NCBI GenBank assembly: GCA_903959905.1
Contig: CAJBYO010000034.1
Coordinates: 1 to 56,069 of the forward strand
Source of the DNA: an uncultured Bacteroidales bacterium
Lineage (GTDB): Bacteria; Bacteroidota; Bacteroidia; Bacteroidales; FEN-979
Length of the DNA stretch: 56,069 nucleotides
Reading direction: 5' to 3'
The notes beneath the pieces were generated by a model that did no database searches, was not told where the DNA came from, and saw only the letters and a program-made list of their open reading frames with translations. The number at the start of each line of letters is the position of its first letter. Positions within the stretch are counted from its first letter, which is position 1. Position numbers and translations under genes: made by a program. Below are positions 16,435-25,074 of this stretch, piece by piece.

Positions 16435-18611
16435 CGGAACTTCCCGAAGACCTTGATATCATTCCAACAGATGCCGGCCTGCTTGAAAAAATCTGTGCAG
16501 ATGCCGAAAGCATGCTCACCGAGGCCAAAGGGGATTTCTTTGCTCAATCCATGGCCATAGAAGTTATTTGTAAAAGTTTTTTTGAGTTTAATAATCCGGC
16601 ATCGGCAGACATGTTCTTCAAATATGTCTCAAAGAAATTCAAGATAACCAAGAAGATCTTCTCTGATGGACTGAAAGCCCTTTACGATGCTGCCAAGAAA
16701 CCAAAATTCGCAGTAAAACAGGATTACATCGAAGATGATGATGATCCTGAAAACAAGCAAGGCTGGTTCATCCGGAAAAACTGCTACTACTTTTATCAGA
16801 AGGAGGGAGGGCCGGTTTACGGTTCCAATTTCATCATTGAGCCTCTGTTCCACATAAATTCAAAAACGGATAACAAACGCCTGGTGCGTATCATCAATGA
16901 AGATGGCGAAACCAAGATCATTGATATCCCATCCAAGAACATTATTTCCGTTGAGCAGTTCCAGGCTTATGTTTACAATGAAGGAAACTTCCTATGGTCT
17001 GCCGGTAAAGCTCAGTATCTCAAAATCTTAAAATTTATTTCTAAAAATTTCCCAATGTGCAACGAACTTAAAACTTTAGGCTGGCAACGCGAAGGATTCT
17101 ATGCGTTCGCCAATGGTATCTATGATGGCACCTGGCAGCCTGTGGATGAATACGGCATTACGACCCATAACGGTAAGAAATATTTCTCCCCGGCTTTCTC
17201 AATAGTATACAGCGATGTAAGGGAGGATGACGATGAGTATGAAAATGACCGCTATTTTGTTTACAACAAAGCCCAGTGCACCTTTGGCCAATGGTCCAAA
17301 CTCATGATCAATGTTTATGGCACAAATGCCATCATCGCCATGGCCTTTGCAATCGCTACTACATTCCGGGACCTGATCTATGAGAAATACAAGATCTTTC
17401 CTCACCTGTTCCTGTTCGGTGAAAAGCAATCCGGAAAAAGCCAGTTAGCCTGGTCACTTTCAAATTTGTTCTTCCATAACCTTCCGGCCTTTAACCTCAA
17501 TTCAGGAACTCATGTCGGCCTTTCCCGTAAAGGCTCAAGGGGAAAAAATTGTATTGTATGGCTTGATGAATACACGAATGACATTGACCCCCGGCGCTTC
17601 CAGCTGGTGAAAGCTGCCTATGACGGAGTGGGCCATGAAAAAGGCACCATGACCCAGGACAGCCGGACCAAAACCACGAAAGTAAATGGTGGTTTTGTCA
17701 TATCCGGTCAGTATCTCCCAACGCTTGATGATAACGCACTGCTGACCCGGGCCTGCCTGCTTTCCTTCGTAAGGAAAAAATATACCGCTGAAGAGATGGC
17801 GCAGTATGAAGAACTGAAGAGACTGGAAGTTTTAGGGATCAGCTCCCTGGTGTGTGACATCCTTGACCACCGCAAAGTAATGGAAGATCATTTTGCGGTC
17901 GTGTTTTCTGAAATCCAGGAGAAGCTGAAAAATGAAATGATTTATGAGAAACTTCCATTTGATGAAAGGCTCGTGCGAAACTATTGCTGTCTGCTTGCAC
18001 CGGTCAAGATCATCCTTGACAGCGCAAATCCACTGGAGGTTAATTTCACCTATGCTGAAATGTACTCCCTGGTCAAACATGATATTTCTCAAATGTCAAA
18101 GCAGATCAGCAGTTCAGAATCCATTTCAGGATTCTGGAATACGGTTGCCTTCCTGCTTGATGAAGGAAAAATACAGGCCGGGGTTGATTTCAAGATTCAT
18201 GATACCGTCAAACTCTCCTTTACGGATAAGAACGGTGCCGAAGTGCTCAACAAGGCTTTCAGCCCTCCTGAAAAGCATCTTTATATCCGCTTTTCCCGGG
18301 TGCATCCCCTTTACATGGAGAAGCACCGGCAGCAAACCGGAAAGAACGGGGTGGATCTTGTTTCCATCCTGCATTATCTCAAAAACCATAAATCATATAT
18401 CGGCAATGCTTCCCAGGTCCGGTTTGATACCAGCAACACTTCTGCCTTTGTTTTCAAGTATGGCCCCAGTGAGTTGAATATTAATCTTGAACGTACCGTC
18501 AGGGATTCTTTTTCAGCAGCAAAAGAAGCAGCAAGCAGCGAAGCAGAGCCGCTTCCAAAGCCGGAACCCACGCAGCAAAGTGTCGATTTTGAACCCGAAC
18601 CACCTTTCTGA
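16431..18611 (+). CDS. Phage primase/helicase-like AAA+ ATPase
   Basis: 726 residues. Walker A GEKQSGKSQ near residues 329-337 and Walker B IVWLDEYTND near 374-383 (Asp-Glu present), followed by a sensor-like stretch GFVISGQYLP and an arginine-rich segment, the pattern of DUF927-like / D5-type phage helicases. The N-terminal 300 residues contain a domain with NCYYFYQKEGGPVYGSNF and could be a primase-like or DNA-binding module. The tail is Glu/Pro-rich and ends PEPPF, resembling the acidic tips of SSB-interacting proteins. Expected to unwind or load at the phage origin; iterons follow 120 nt downstream. Confidence 0.7.
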   Translation: MTELPEDLDIIPTDAGLLEKICADAESMLTEAKGDFFAQSMAIEVICKSFFEFNNPASADMFFKYVSKKFKITKKIFSDGLKALYDAAKKPKFAVKQDYIEDDDDPENKQGWFIRKNCYYFYQKEGGPVYGSNFIIEPLFHINSKTDNKRLVRIINEDGETKIIDIPSKNIISVEQFQAYVYNEGNFLWSAGKAQYLKILKFISKNFPMCNELKTLGWQREGFYAFANGIYDGTWQPVDEYGITTHNGKKYFSPAFSIVYSDVREDDDEYENDRYFVYNKAQCTFGQWSKLMINVYGTNAIIAMAFAIATTFRDLIYEKYKIFPHLFLFGEKQSGKSQLAWSLSNLFFHNLPAFNLNSGTHVGLSRKGSRGKNCIVWLDEYTNDIDPRRFQLVKAAYDGVGHEKGTMTQDSRTKTTKVNGGFVISGQYLPTLDDNALLTRACLLSFVRKKYTAEEMAQYEELKRLEVLGISSLVCDILDHRKVMEDHFAVVFSEIQEKLKNEMIYEKLPFDERLVRNYCCLLAPVKIILDSANPLEVNFTYAEMYSLVKHDISQMSKQISSSESISGFWNTVAFLLDEGKIQAGVDFKIHDTVKLSFTDKNGAEVLNKAFSPPEKHLYIRFSRVHPLYMEKHRQQTGKNGVDLVSILHYLKNHKSYIGNASQVRFDTSNTSAFVFKYGPSELNINLERTVRDSFSAAKEAASSEAEPLPKPEPTQQSVDFEPEPPF

Positions 18612-18730
18612 AATGAATGAAAAAATAAATTATAGTCAGAATTTCTTGTTTTTCCCTGTTCATTCAATACCTGCACACCTACATATATTATATTTTATTG
18701 ATTCATATTAAATTAAGTAGGGAAAATGAT

Positions 18731-18785
18731 TGTAGGTCAATGTAGGTCAATGTAGGTTGTTGTAGGTCTTGTAGGTATGTAGGTT
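18731..18785 (+). repeat. Six tandem TGTAGGT iterons, candidate replication origin
   Basis: Head-to-tail copies at 18731, 18741, 18751, 18761, 18770 and 18778; the first three are spaced 10 bp (one helical turn), the others 9 and 8 bp. The first two read TGTAGGTCAA. An inverted copy, ACCTACA, lies at 18677-18683, and the DNA between is AT-rich (TATATTATATTTTATTG). Tandem iterons beside an AT-rich segment and directly after the replicative ATPase fit a phage origin. Confidence 0.6.
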
Positions 18786-18833
18786 TGGGAAAGTGGGGCC
18801 GGTAAAGCAGTTTATTTTTTTATTTATTGAAAC

Positions 18834-19103
18834 ATGTCAATTGAAAACACCTTGGAAAAATTAAAGATTCTCATCAATGATAGCGGGTTCGAGTATTACA
18901 GTGAGCTTCCACAGGGCTACCGCCTTGCAACCATTGATGATTTCATTGTTGATGGCAAGCGTAAATTAGGCATGATGTTCCTTATTCAATGGGTTGATAA
19001 TGCTTTTTTCTACCAGATATGCTATGTTTCCATCAATTTAACCAGTGCTATATTGAATCCGCATCTTGAATCAAAACGCGTATTTGTATGCAAAAACTCA
19101 TGA
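18834..19103 (+). CDS. Small phage protein, unknown
   Basis: 89 residues: MSIENTLEKLKILINDSGFEYYS at the start, then a beta-rich middle (RKLGMMFLIQWVDNAFFYQICYV). No motif recognised. It stands alone between the iterons and the first late promoter. 140 nt after it (19104-19244) contain a GC-rich stretch with a weak GGC..CTC/GAGCC hairpin before TTTTTT at 19181-19186, possibly a terminator. Confidence 0.45.
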   Translation: MSIENTLEKLKILINDSGFEYYSELPQGYRLATIDDFIVDGKRKLGMMFLIQWVDNAFFYQICYVSINLTSAILNPHLESKRVFVCKNS

Positions 19104-19208
19104 ATACTCAATTCGTTCTGGCCGGGACCGGGGGAAGCAAAGAAAACTCCGCTGGCGCTCCGGACCCGTTACCAGAGCCTTTTTTATACGCATCTGATTC
19201 AATTGACC

Positions 19209-19239
19209 TTTACAAAAGTTAACCACTAAACTAGTTTTG
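19209..19239 (+). promoter_or_regulatory. Late promoter 1 (CCTTTAC / TAGTTTTG)
   Basis: TTTA at 19209-19212, 19 nt, TAGTTTTG at 19232-19239; only 5 nt (CACCT) precede the ATG at 19245. The -33 region reads CCTTTAC, shared with five other sites in the window. The transcript would be leaderless or nearly so. Confidence 0.65.
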
Positions 19240-19244
19240 CACCT

Positions 19245-19808
19245 ATGAAACAGCCAGTGATCCGGCCAACACTTACCATCCGATTGAAAAGGCCTCTTCA
19301 GGACTACCTTCGTTATGTAATGGGTCTTGAATGGGACACCCCAATAGATCAGCCCTTGATTGCTTCTAAAAATTCGTACCTGGGAAGGCTAGTCACTCCA
19401 TTTTTGGATTACCGGCCTTGTACTGAAAATCCATTGCTCCCCGGGAAGTTTCCCGACTGCTTCACATTCGGGCTTCCGCTGTACGACGATATGGAGATCC
19501 GCAGGAACACCGCATGGATTTCAGAAAAGAACCAGGTGCATATCCAGAAGATTCTTGAATACCACTTCCGGCTTCATTTCAGATTGTATGCAGATGATAA
19601 GGTCAGGTATATTCAGGCAAATGGACCTATGAAGGGAAGCATTAAAAAAATCATCATCCAGTTTTGTGAAGACACTAATATCCTCTTTGATGATATCACG
19701 TTCGATATGGTTTCAAAAGGTTACTACCGGTCCCGGCAAAAAAGTTTAAAGTATACAAGTCTTGCCAGTAAACGAATGACGATTGGATACCTATTTCACA
19801 TTATATAG
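19245..19808 (+). CDS. Phage protein of unknown function, head-module start
   Basis: 187 residues, basic. Contains PDCFTFGLPLYDDMEIRRNTAWIS and ILFDDITFDMVSKGYYRSRQKS; predicted helical C-terminal half with an acidic-aromatic motif. No family recognised. Starts right after late promoter 1 and is followed 12 nt later by another small structural-type gene, so it is likely a late gene; a regulator or connector-like role cannot be told apart. Confidence 0.5.
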   Translation: MKQPVIRPTLTIRLKRPLQDYLRYVMGLEWDTPIDQPLIASKNSYLGRLVTPFLDYRPCTENPLLPGKFPDCFTFGLPLYDDMEIRRNTAWISEKNQVHIQKILEYHFRLHFRLYADDKVRYIQANGPMKGSIKKIIIQFCEDTNILFDDITFDMVSKGYYRSRQKSLKYTSLASKRMTIGYLFHII

Positions 19809-19820
19809 ACGTTTTTACAT

Positions 19821-20330
19821 ATGACAATTCTCAGACACACAGGTGGAAATGTTGGCGGGATCAATCCCATTCAATATGCTTTCAAAGAAGATATCGCTTC
19901 CCTGGTTATCAATCCCGATACGCTGGCCGGTGCCATCACATTCAAGCCTGGTAAAGGCTGGAACTATCTGTACGGATCTCCTGAATCAATTCAGCTTGAA
20001 GGAAAAGAGGAAGATCTGCCTGCAGGCACCAGGTATTCGTATAATTTCAAAATGCTGATCCCCAAGGATCGCAAGGATGTTGAAATTATTCTCATGCAGT
20101 TAAACCAGCGTCACCTGATCATCAACGCCATTGATAAAAATGGCATTTCTAGGTACTATGGTACCCTGGATCAGCCAATGAAAAAACTAGGCAAACTGCT
20201 AAAGCCTGCAAACATTGAGAGTTACCAGGGATGGGAAATCGTTTTTAGTGGAGATTTTTCGCAACCGGCCGCCTATGCTCCCGCAGGAACTTACATTCCT
20301 GTCGAACCTCCCCCTGTCAGCGAAGAATAG
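19821..20330 (+). CDS. Phage protein of unknown function, beta-rich
   Basis: 169 residues rich in beta strands (GAITFKPGKGWNYLYG, GTRYSYNFKMLIPKD, WEIVFSGDFSQPAAY) with a Pro-rich C-terminus (VEPPPVSEE). It looks like a structural phage protein such as a tail, decoration or completion factor, but no motif identifies it. Lies between the preceding late gene and late promoter 2. Confidence 0.5.
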   Translation: MTILRHTGGNVGGINPIQYAFKEDIASLVINPDTLAGAITFKPGKGWNYLYGSPESIQLEGKEEDLPAGTRYSYNFKMLIPKDRKDVEIILMQLNQRHLIINAIDKNGISRYYGTLDQPMKKLGKLLKPANIESYQGWEIVFSGDFSQPAAYAPAGTYIPVEPPPVSEE

Positions 20331-20341
20331 TTTTTCAGTCC

Positions 20342-20372
20342 TTTACCCGGGCATTTCACAGCTCTAATATTG
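20342..20372 (+). promoter_or_regulatory. Late promoter 2 (GTCCTTTAC / TAATATTG)
   Basis: TTTA at 20342-20345, 19 nt, TAATATTG at 20365-20372; the ATG of the protease gene is 36 nt further on. Same GTCCTTTA word as promoters at 26495, 43993, 48950 and 54719. Confidence 0.6.
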
Positions 20373-20408
20373 TACCTTGATTAATGGGTTAACATTAACG
20401 TCGGTACA

Positions 20409-21665
20409 ATGAATCCTTTTCTGCTTGATATTCTCACTTCAACATGGCTCCTGCACGCTGAAAATACAGATGCGTATGGAGCTATGCTTGTTTCCCTGCT
20501 TCGGGGTGATCGCATCAATGCAGAAGACTTTTCGCTGGCCCGGGAAAAGAACCGGCCTTATGTATTGAGTTATGCTGATCGGGCAACCGCTGAAACAAAA
20601 CCCCTGAACTCCGCCAACCTCTCTCAGGGATCCGTTGCCGTTATTCCTGTTCGCGGCATCATCATGAAGGATGATGTTGAATGCGGTCCCCGGGGCAGTG
20701 TTTCCATCACCAGGGATATCAAATCTGCCGACGCCAATCCAAATATAAAATCAATTCTGCTGGTCGTCAGTTCTCCCGGTGGGACAACTTCCTACACGGA
20801 CATTCTGTCGGCGGCTGTTTCGAATTGCCAGAAACCGGTCGTTGCTTACGTTGAAGGAACTGCTGCCAGTGCCGCTTACTGGATCGTCTCCGGAGCAGAT
20901 AAAATCATCTGTTCTTCCGACCTGGATATTGTCGGTTCCATCGGAACCATGCTTGAGTACATGGATATGAAACCCTACTTTGAAAAGGCCGGTGTCGTTA
21001 TCCATGAAGTATATGCCACGCTGAGCACTGAAAAGAACCAGATGCTTGCGGATCTGAGAGCTGGCAACTATGAGCCACTCAGAAAAGATCTGCTCGATCG
21101 CATCAATTCAAAATTTCATGCAACAATAAAGGCAAACAGGCCTTCATTGAATCCAACTGCACTTACAGGAAAAACCTATTTTGCCTCAGATGCTATTGCC
21201 ATGGGTCTCGTCGATGAGATCGGATCCTTTGATTATGCGCTGGAGCTGGCTGATACCCTTCCCTCCAAAAATTCCAACCTTCAAACAAACAATGACATGA
21301 AAAGTATTAAAATGCTTGCGGTCTGGACCGCTATCGCTTCTTTCTTTGGCTTTACTGAAAACATTGACAGCAAAGAACTCACTCAGGAAATGGTTGGCCA
21401 GGTGAACGATAAACTTGCCGACCTGACTACCGAAAATTCCCAGTTCAAAACTGATCTTGCTTCCCGGGATGAGAAGCTCGCCGAAGTCAATTCCCTGCTT
21501 GCAGCTTCAAAGGCCGAAACCCTTGCAGTAAAAAAGGAATTTGAAGACTTCAAAGCCCTGGATGCCGGCAATGAAACGACGACCCATAAAAATGGCGACA
21601 AATCCGCAGAAGAGTTACTCTCTGATTCCTACAGCTACAACAGGATTGCTGACCAAAATTCCTGA
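20409..21665 (+). CDS. S49-family prohead protease with C-terminal scaffold-like region
   Basis: 418 residues. Residues about 70-290 are an SppA/ClpP-fold S49 peptidase: SVAVIPVRGIIMKDD, LLVVSSPGGTTSYTD (oxyanion region), GTAASAAYWIVSGAD (catalytic Ser in the ASAAYW segment near 154) and TEKNQM further on. Residues 297-400 form a separate region with a heptad-rich coiled coil (DKLADLTTENSQFKTDLASRDE), typical of a scaffolding domain. An internal in-frame ATG at 21297 (M297) could give a separate scaffold, as in lambda C/Nu3. Located directly before the major capsid gene. Confidence 0.85.
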   Translation: MNPFLLDILTSTWLLHAENTDAYGAMLVSLLRGDRINAEDFSLAREKNRPYVLSYADRATAETKPLNSANLSQGSVAVIPVRGIIMKDDVECGPRGSVSITRDIKSADANPNIKSILLVVSSPGGTTSYTDILSAAVSNCQKPVVAYVEGTAASAAYWIVSGADKIICSSDLDIVGSIGTMLEYMDMKPYFEKAGVVIHEVYATLSTEKNQMLADLRAGNYEPLRKDLLDRINSKFHATIKANRPSLNPTALTGKTYFASDAIAMGLVDEIGSFDYALELADTLPSKNSNLQTNNDMKSIKMLAVWTAIASFFGFTENIDSKELTQEMVGQVNDKLADLTTENSQFKTDLASRDEKLAEVNSLLAASKAETLAVKKEFEDFKALDAGNETTTHKNGDKSAEELLSDSYSYNRIADQNS

Positions 21666-21704
21666 AAAACATTAATTTATTCACTCTCTAATTATTAACC
21701 GCAA

Positions 21705-22673
21705 ATGGCAAACACCATCGACATTGCCCAATTAAAAACCGACTTCGGGACCTGGTTGGGCACTAACGAGAATGACATCCTCAAGGCACTCACTCAGCCT
21801 ACGGAGTCTATGGCCTTCATGACCACCGTTAAGCAAAACGAGGATTTCCGCGCTGCCCAGGCTACCATTGCCTCCCTCGTTCAGGGATTTCAAAAAGGCT
21901 GGACGCCTAAAGGCACCCCGAAATTCACTCCTCTCACCATCGGACACAAACGTCATAAATTCGACATTGAATTTTACCCCGATGAAATTTATGGTTCCTG
22001 GCTTGGATTCCTTGCCGACGAATCAAAGAACCGCACCGAATGGCCACTCGTTAAGTATATCCTTTATAAGCTGGTACTTGACCAGGTTGCCCAGGATCGT
22101 GAACTTTCACTGATCGGTACCGGTGTCTATGCAGACCCTGTTGATGGCACCGCCCAGGTGGTCGGTAAATCCATGAACGGATTCCTCACCCTGCTTAAAG
22201 CTGCTCATGCGAGTGGTACCTCCAAAATGAATTTTGCTCAGCAAAATGTTGCCATCACCGCCGCGAACGTTTTCACGCAGGTGGAGAAGTTTGCGGATTC
22301 CATCAACGGCCTGTATAAGAAAATTGCAATGCCGGTTTTCTGCTCTCCTGAGAACTTCACCTTCTATGTCAGGAAGAAAAGGGATCTGTACGGAACTACC
22401 CAGGATTACGGTAAGTTTGGCAACGCCATGATTGATGGTACAACCCTGACTTTGCAGCCGATTCCTTCCATGATCGGATCAGACGTGCTATTCTGCACTC
22501 CGAAAGCCAACTTCATCCGCTTGATCAAGCTCAATGATGGTGCAAGTGTTCCGTTTATTGAAACTTCGAAAAGGCAGGTGTCAATCTTTGCCGATTGGTA
22601 CGAGAACGTTGGCTTTGCCATCGAAGAAGCTGTCTTCGCCTTTGTTCCTGATGCCGGCAGTGCCTCGAACTAA
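21705..22673 (+). CDS. Major capsid protein (HK97-like, inferred)
   Basis: 322 residues, acidic, without signal or Cys clusters. Begins MANTIDIAQLKTDFGTWLG; middle has a P-domain-like helix region (WPLVKYILYKLVLDQVAQDRE) and the end has beta strands (NVGFAIEEAVFAFVPD). The protease/scaffold gene upstream and the length are those of a phage major capsid protein. No sequence motif is diagnostic for the fold, so the call rests on length, composition and gene order. 39-nt gap from the protease gene; no own late promoter. Confidence 0.75.
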   Translation: MANTIDIAQLKTDFGTWLGTNENDILKALTQPTESMAFMTTVKQNEDFRAAQATIASLVQGFQKGWTPKGTPKFTPLTIGHKRHKFDIEFYPDEIYGSWLGFLADESKNRTEWPLVKYILYKLVLDQVAQDRELSLIGTGVYADPVDGTAQVVGKSMNGFLTLLKAAHASGTSKMNFAQQNVAITAANVFTQVEKFADSINGLYKKIAMPVFCSPENFTFYVRKKRDLYGTTQDYGKFGNAMIDGTTLTLQPIPSMIGSDVLFCTPKANFIRLIKLNDGASVPFIETSKRQVSIFADWYENVGFAIEEAVFAFVPDAGSASN

Positions 22674-22710
22674 CCTATTCACTGAGTCTTAACTCGTAAA
22701 AAACAATATC

Positions 22711-23409
22711 ATGAAATACAGTTTGAAAATAATGGTCATGTTGTTCATGGTGGTCCTTACCGGGGCCACCATTGGAACCTACATCGGCGTTAATCCCATG
22801 TGGGTTATTGGTATCCTGCTGGTCACAGCCTTGGCTCCCCGTCAGCTTGGAATTGCGACCGTCACGCTCGTTGATCTTGCCCGCCCCGCCGGTAACAACC
22901 CGGGGGCCGGTGGCGGGATCAAGAGTGAAATCCTCTTGATCCCGGAAGAGAGTATCAACTGGGCTGCCTTTCCCGACAGGACCCTGAATGATTCTACCAT
23001 TGCATCCCTGCCATTAAAGGTTGGCAAATACATGAAACGGTTTTACATGACCGATGATGTGATTGAACCCGGCCAGAAGAAGATCAAAGGCGGAAATGTA
23101 GATTCGGGTGGCTGGGAAATCTCCCTTAAAGGCTTTCATCCCGGTTGGGGTGATGCCGTCATGGCATGGATCGCCTCCTATGGCTATGCCTTTAAGGGAT
23201 GTGTGATCATCCGAAACTGCGCTGACGGGAAGAAATATCTTATCGGTGAACCCTGCAACGTAGTGCATATTGACGATATCCAGTCCAAATGGGGATCATC
23301 GGTTGAAAAGGAAAAGGGGCATGAGATTACCTTTGTTTCAAAGCAGAGTAAACCCATCGCCATCTTTACCGGTGCAATCGTTTACGATCCTACTTCGGCT
23401 TCCTGGTAG
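22711..23409 (+). CDS. Phage structural protein with N-terminal hydrophobic segments
   Basis: 232 residues. Residues 4-45 hold two hydrophobic segments (IMVMLFMVVLTGATIG and MWVIGILLVTALAP), unusual for a virion protein; the remainder is a beta-rich domain (GGGIKSEILLIPEESINWAAF, KKIKGGNVDSGGWEISLKGFHPG, GHEITFVSKQ). It could be a tail-tube or decoration-like protein with an added membrane segment. It closes the head module and is followed by a good terminator. Confidence 0.5.
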   Translation: MKYSLKIMVMLFMVVLTGATIGTYIGVNPMWVIGILLVTALAPRQLGIATVTLVDLARPAGNNPGAGGGIKSEILLIPEESINWAAFPDRTLNDSTIASLPLKVGKYMKRFYMTDDVIEPGQKKIKGGNVDSGGWEISLKGFHPGWGDAVMAWIASYGYAFKGCVIIRNCADGKKYLIGEPCNVVHIDDIQSKWGSSVEKEKGHEITFVSKQSKPIAIFTGAIVYDPTSASW

Positions 23410-23440
23410 AAGATTGTTTTCTTGTAAGTGTGTGTGTGAA

Positions 23441-23472
23441 ACCCTGTCAGCGATGGCAGGGTTTTTATTTTC
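23441..23472 (+). terminator. Intrinsic terminator of the head module
   Basis: ACCCTGTCA, loop GCGA, TGGCAGGGT then TTTTTATTTT. Nine pairs with one G-T. Located 31 nt after the stop codon. Confidence 0.85.
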
Positions 23473-23574
23473 AAGGAAAATATTGGAAATTTTCACTGTG
23501 AAGAGAATAACTATTCGCTTTTTGAATTACATTTACACTTTAAGACGTTTTGAATGGCGTCTATAGTCAAAAAT

Positions 23575-23607
23575 AACCGCCATATGGCGGTTAGCAACTC
23601 GTTAGAT
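23575..23607 (+). other. attC-like right boundary before cassette 1
   Basis: An 18-bp perfect palindrome AACCGCCATATGGCGGTT (23575-23592) is followed by AGCAACTC and GTTAGAT (23601-23607), a match to the integron R' core GTTRRRY. GTTAGAT is the exact complement of the R'' box ATCTAAC found at the other end of the same segment (24798). A related sequence with TCAAAAATAA, CATATG and GTTAG is found at 36330-36371. Confidence 0.5.
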
Positions 23608-23620
23608 AAAATTATATCAA

Positions 23621-24772
23621 ATGATAAGAATTTTGATTACAACCTTGCTCATTTTATTTTTTCTTGAGTCGAATTCTCAATCATGTCTTCCGAATGGTAT
23701 TACTTTTAGGACGCAGTCTGAGATTGACAGTTTCCCGGTAAATTATCCGTCATGTAATGTGATTCTAGGAAATGTAGGTGTTTTTGGAGGAAATTCAGTG
23801 ACGAATCTACTCGGATTAAGTCAAATTCATACAATTGAAGGAACACTGACAATAGACAGCAACCGACTTCTTACAAACCTTCAAGGATTGAATCAACTTT
23901 CAGTAGTTGGGGGAAGTTTAATAATTGGCACTTATCATAACTCAGGAAATGCAGCCCTGGCTGACATCTCAGCACTTGGAAACTTAAATTCTGTAGGTGC
24001 ACAGATATTTATTGGTTATAATCCAGTTCTCCTCAGTTTGAACGGGCTTGAAGGCATATCTGCTATTACTGAGGATCTTTATATTTGGGGTAACCCATCA
24101 TTGACTGATTTTTCCGGACTTGATAATTTAACTTCAATAGGAGGAAGGTTTGATTGTGATGAGAACGGTATCACAACATTTTCAGGACTGGAAAATTTAA
24201 ATCATATTGGAGCCTACCTGAAAATCAATAATAATAATTCTCTTTTAAATCTTAATGCATTGTATGGTTTAACCTTTGTTGGTAATGAGCTTATAATATA
24301 TCACAATGATACGTTAACCAGTTTAAAAGGGTTAGATAGTATTAATGGCAATGCGATTACAAAACTTACGATTTATGAAAATTATTATTTATCTGATTGT
24401 GCTGTTCAAAGTATCTGCAACTATTTGACCGGGTCGGGTAACTCAGTTATCCAATTCAATTATGAAGGATGTAAAACCACTGATCAAGTCAAAGCGGCTT
24501 GTGCTTTATTATCAGATGAGATTAAGGAATTTCCCTCGTTTTCAATTTTTCCGAATCCAGTAATTGATCATTTCACGCTTAAAATACCGAAGAAAGGTCT
24601 TTATAAAAACTTTGCTCTCCACAACCTGTATGGTACTGAAATATTGTCCGTGTCAATTTCAGATTTTGAAACAGACATATATTTGGGGCACCTTCCAACT
24701 GGTCTTTATTTTGGAATTATTAGAGGAACTGACTACCTAAAGATTCTGAAGATACAAATTATCAACACGTGA
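23621..24772 (+). CDS. LRR-like repeat protein with T9SS sorting domain (cassette 1)
   Basis: 383 residues. Signal peptide ILITTLLILFFLESNSQS. Residues about 60-260 are repeats of about 24 residues with LxxLxGLxxIxxIxGxLxI patterns (receptor L-domain/LRR-like), for example SLNGLEGISAITEDLYIWGN. The C-terminal 75 residues are a T9SS type A domain (FSIFPNPVIDHFTL, ending ILKIQIINT). It should be displayed on the host surface. AT-rich compared with the phage genes around it and bounded by attC-like sites; the ATG is 13 nt after the left GTTAGAT. A phage-borne surface protein could modify adsorption, but that is inference. Confidence 0.75.
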   Translation: MIRILITTLLILFFLESNSQSCLPNGITFRTQSEIDSFPVNYPSCNVILGNVGVFGGNSVTNLLGLSQIHTIEGTLTIDSNRLLTNLQGLNQLSVVGGSLIIGTYHNSGNAALADISALGNLNSVGAQIFIGYNPVLLSLNGLEGISAITEDLYIWGNPSLTDFSGLDNLTSIGGRFDCDENGITTFSGLENLNHIGAYLKINNNNSLLNLNALYGLTFVGNELIIYHNDTLTSLKGLDSINGNAITKLTIYENYYLSDCAVQSICNYLTGSGNSVIQFNYEGCKTTDQVKAACALLSDEIKEFPSFSIFPNPVIDHFTLKIPKKGLYKNFALHNLYGTEILSVSISDFETDIYLGHLPTGLYFGIIRGTDYLKILKIQIINT

Positions 24773-24797
24773 CCAAATAAAAATAAATACTAACTTT

Positions 24798-24892
24798 ATC
24801 TAACACGGCAACTAAGCCCCATGCTGCATATTACCGGGATCCATAATGTAACCCAGAGACTACCGCAAAAGGGCTTAGCTGCAACGTTATGG
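24798..24892 (+). other. attC-like site between cassettes 1 and 2
   Basis: R'' ATCTAAC (24798-24804), spacer ACG, L'' GCA-A-CTAAGCCC (24808-24819), a 51-nt centre, L' GGGCTTAG-C-TGC (24871-24882), spacer AAC, R' GTTATGG (24886-24892). AAC/GTT, GCA/TGC and CTAAGCCC/GGGCTTAG pair as in a folded attC. R'' is complementary to the start of cassette 1, R' to the R'' of the next site, as integron logic requires. The 182 nt from here to the next ATG show no gene. Confidence 0.6.
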
Positions 24893-25074
24893 GCAAGTTT
24901 ATTAGGCGACAACGGACAGATAAAGAAACTGCCAAATATTTTTGTGACAGTTTTTAAATGGTAGAAAATGTTTTAATAATACAAAACAGAAATGGAGACT
25001 AGCGACCATACTAAAAACTGGGCAACACCTCAAAACCAAAGTGGGAAAGAACCAAAAAATAAAGCAATATATAA

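Noticed and set aside
18731..18785. CRISPR-like tandem repeats
   Set aside because: Units are only 7-10 bp with no spacers of constant size; an iteron array fits better.
24890..24958. 22-codon frame MGKFIRRQ... in the attC-like gap
   Set aside because: Starts inside the R' box and has no support beyond chance.
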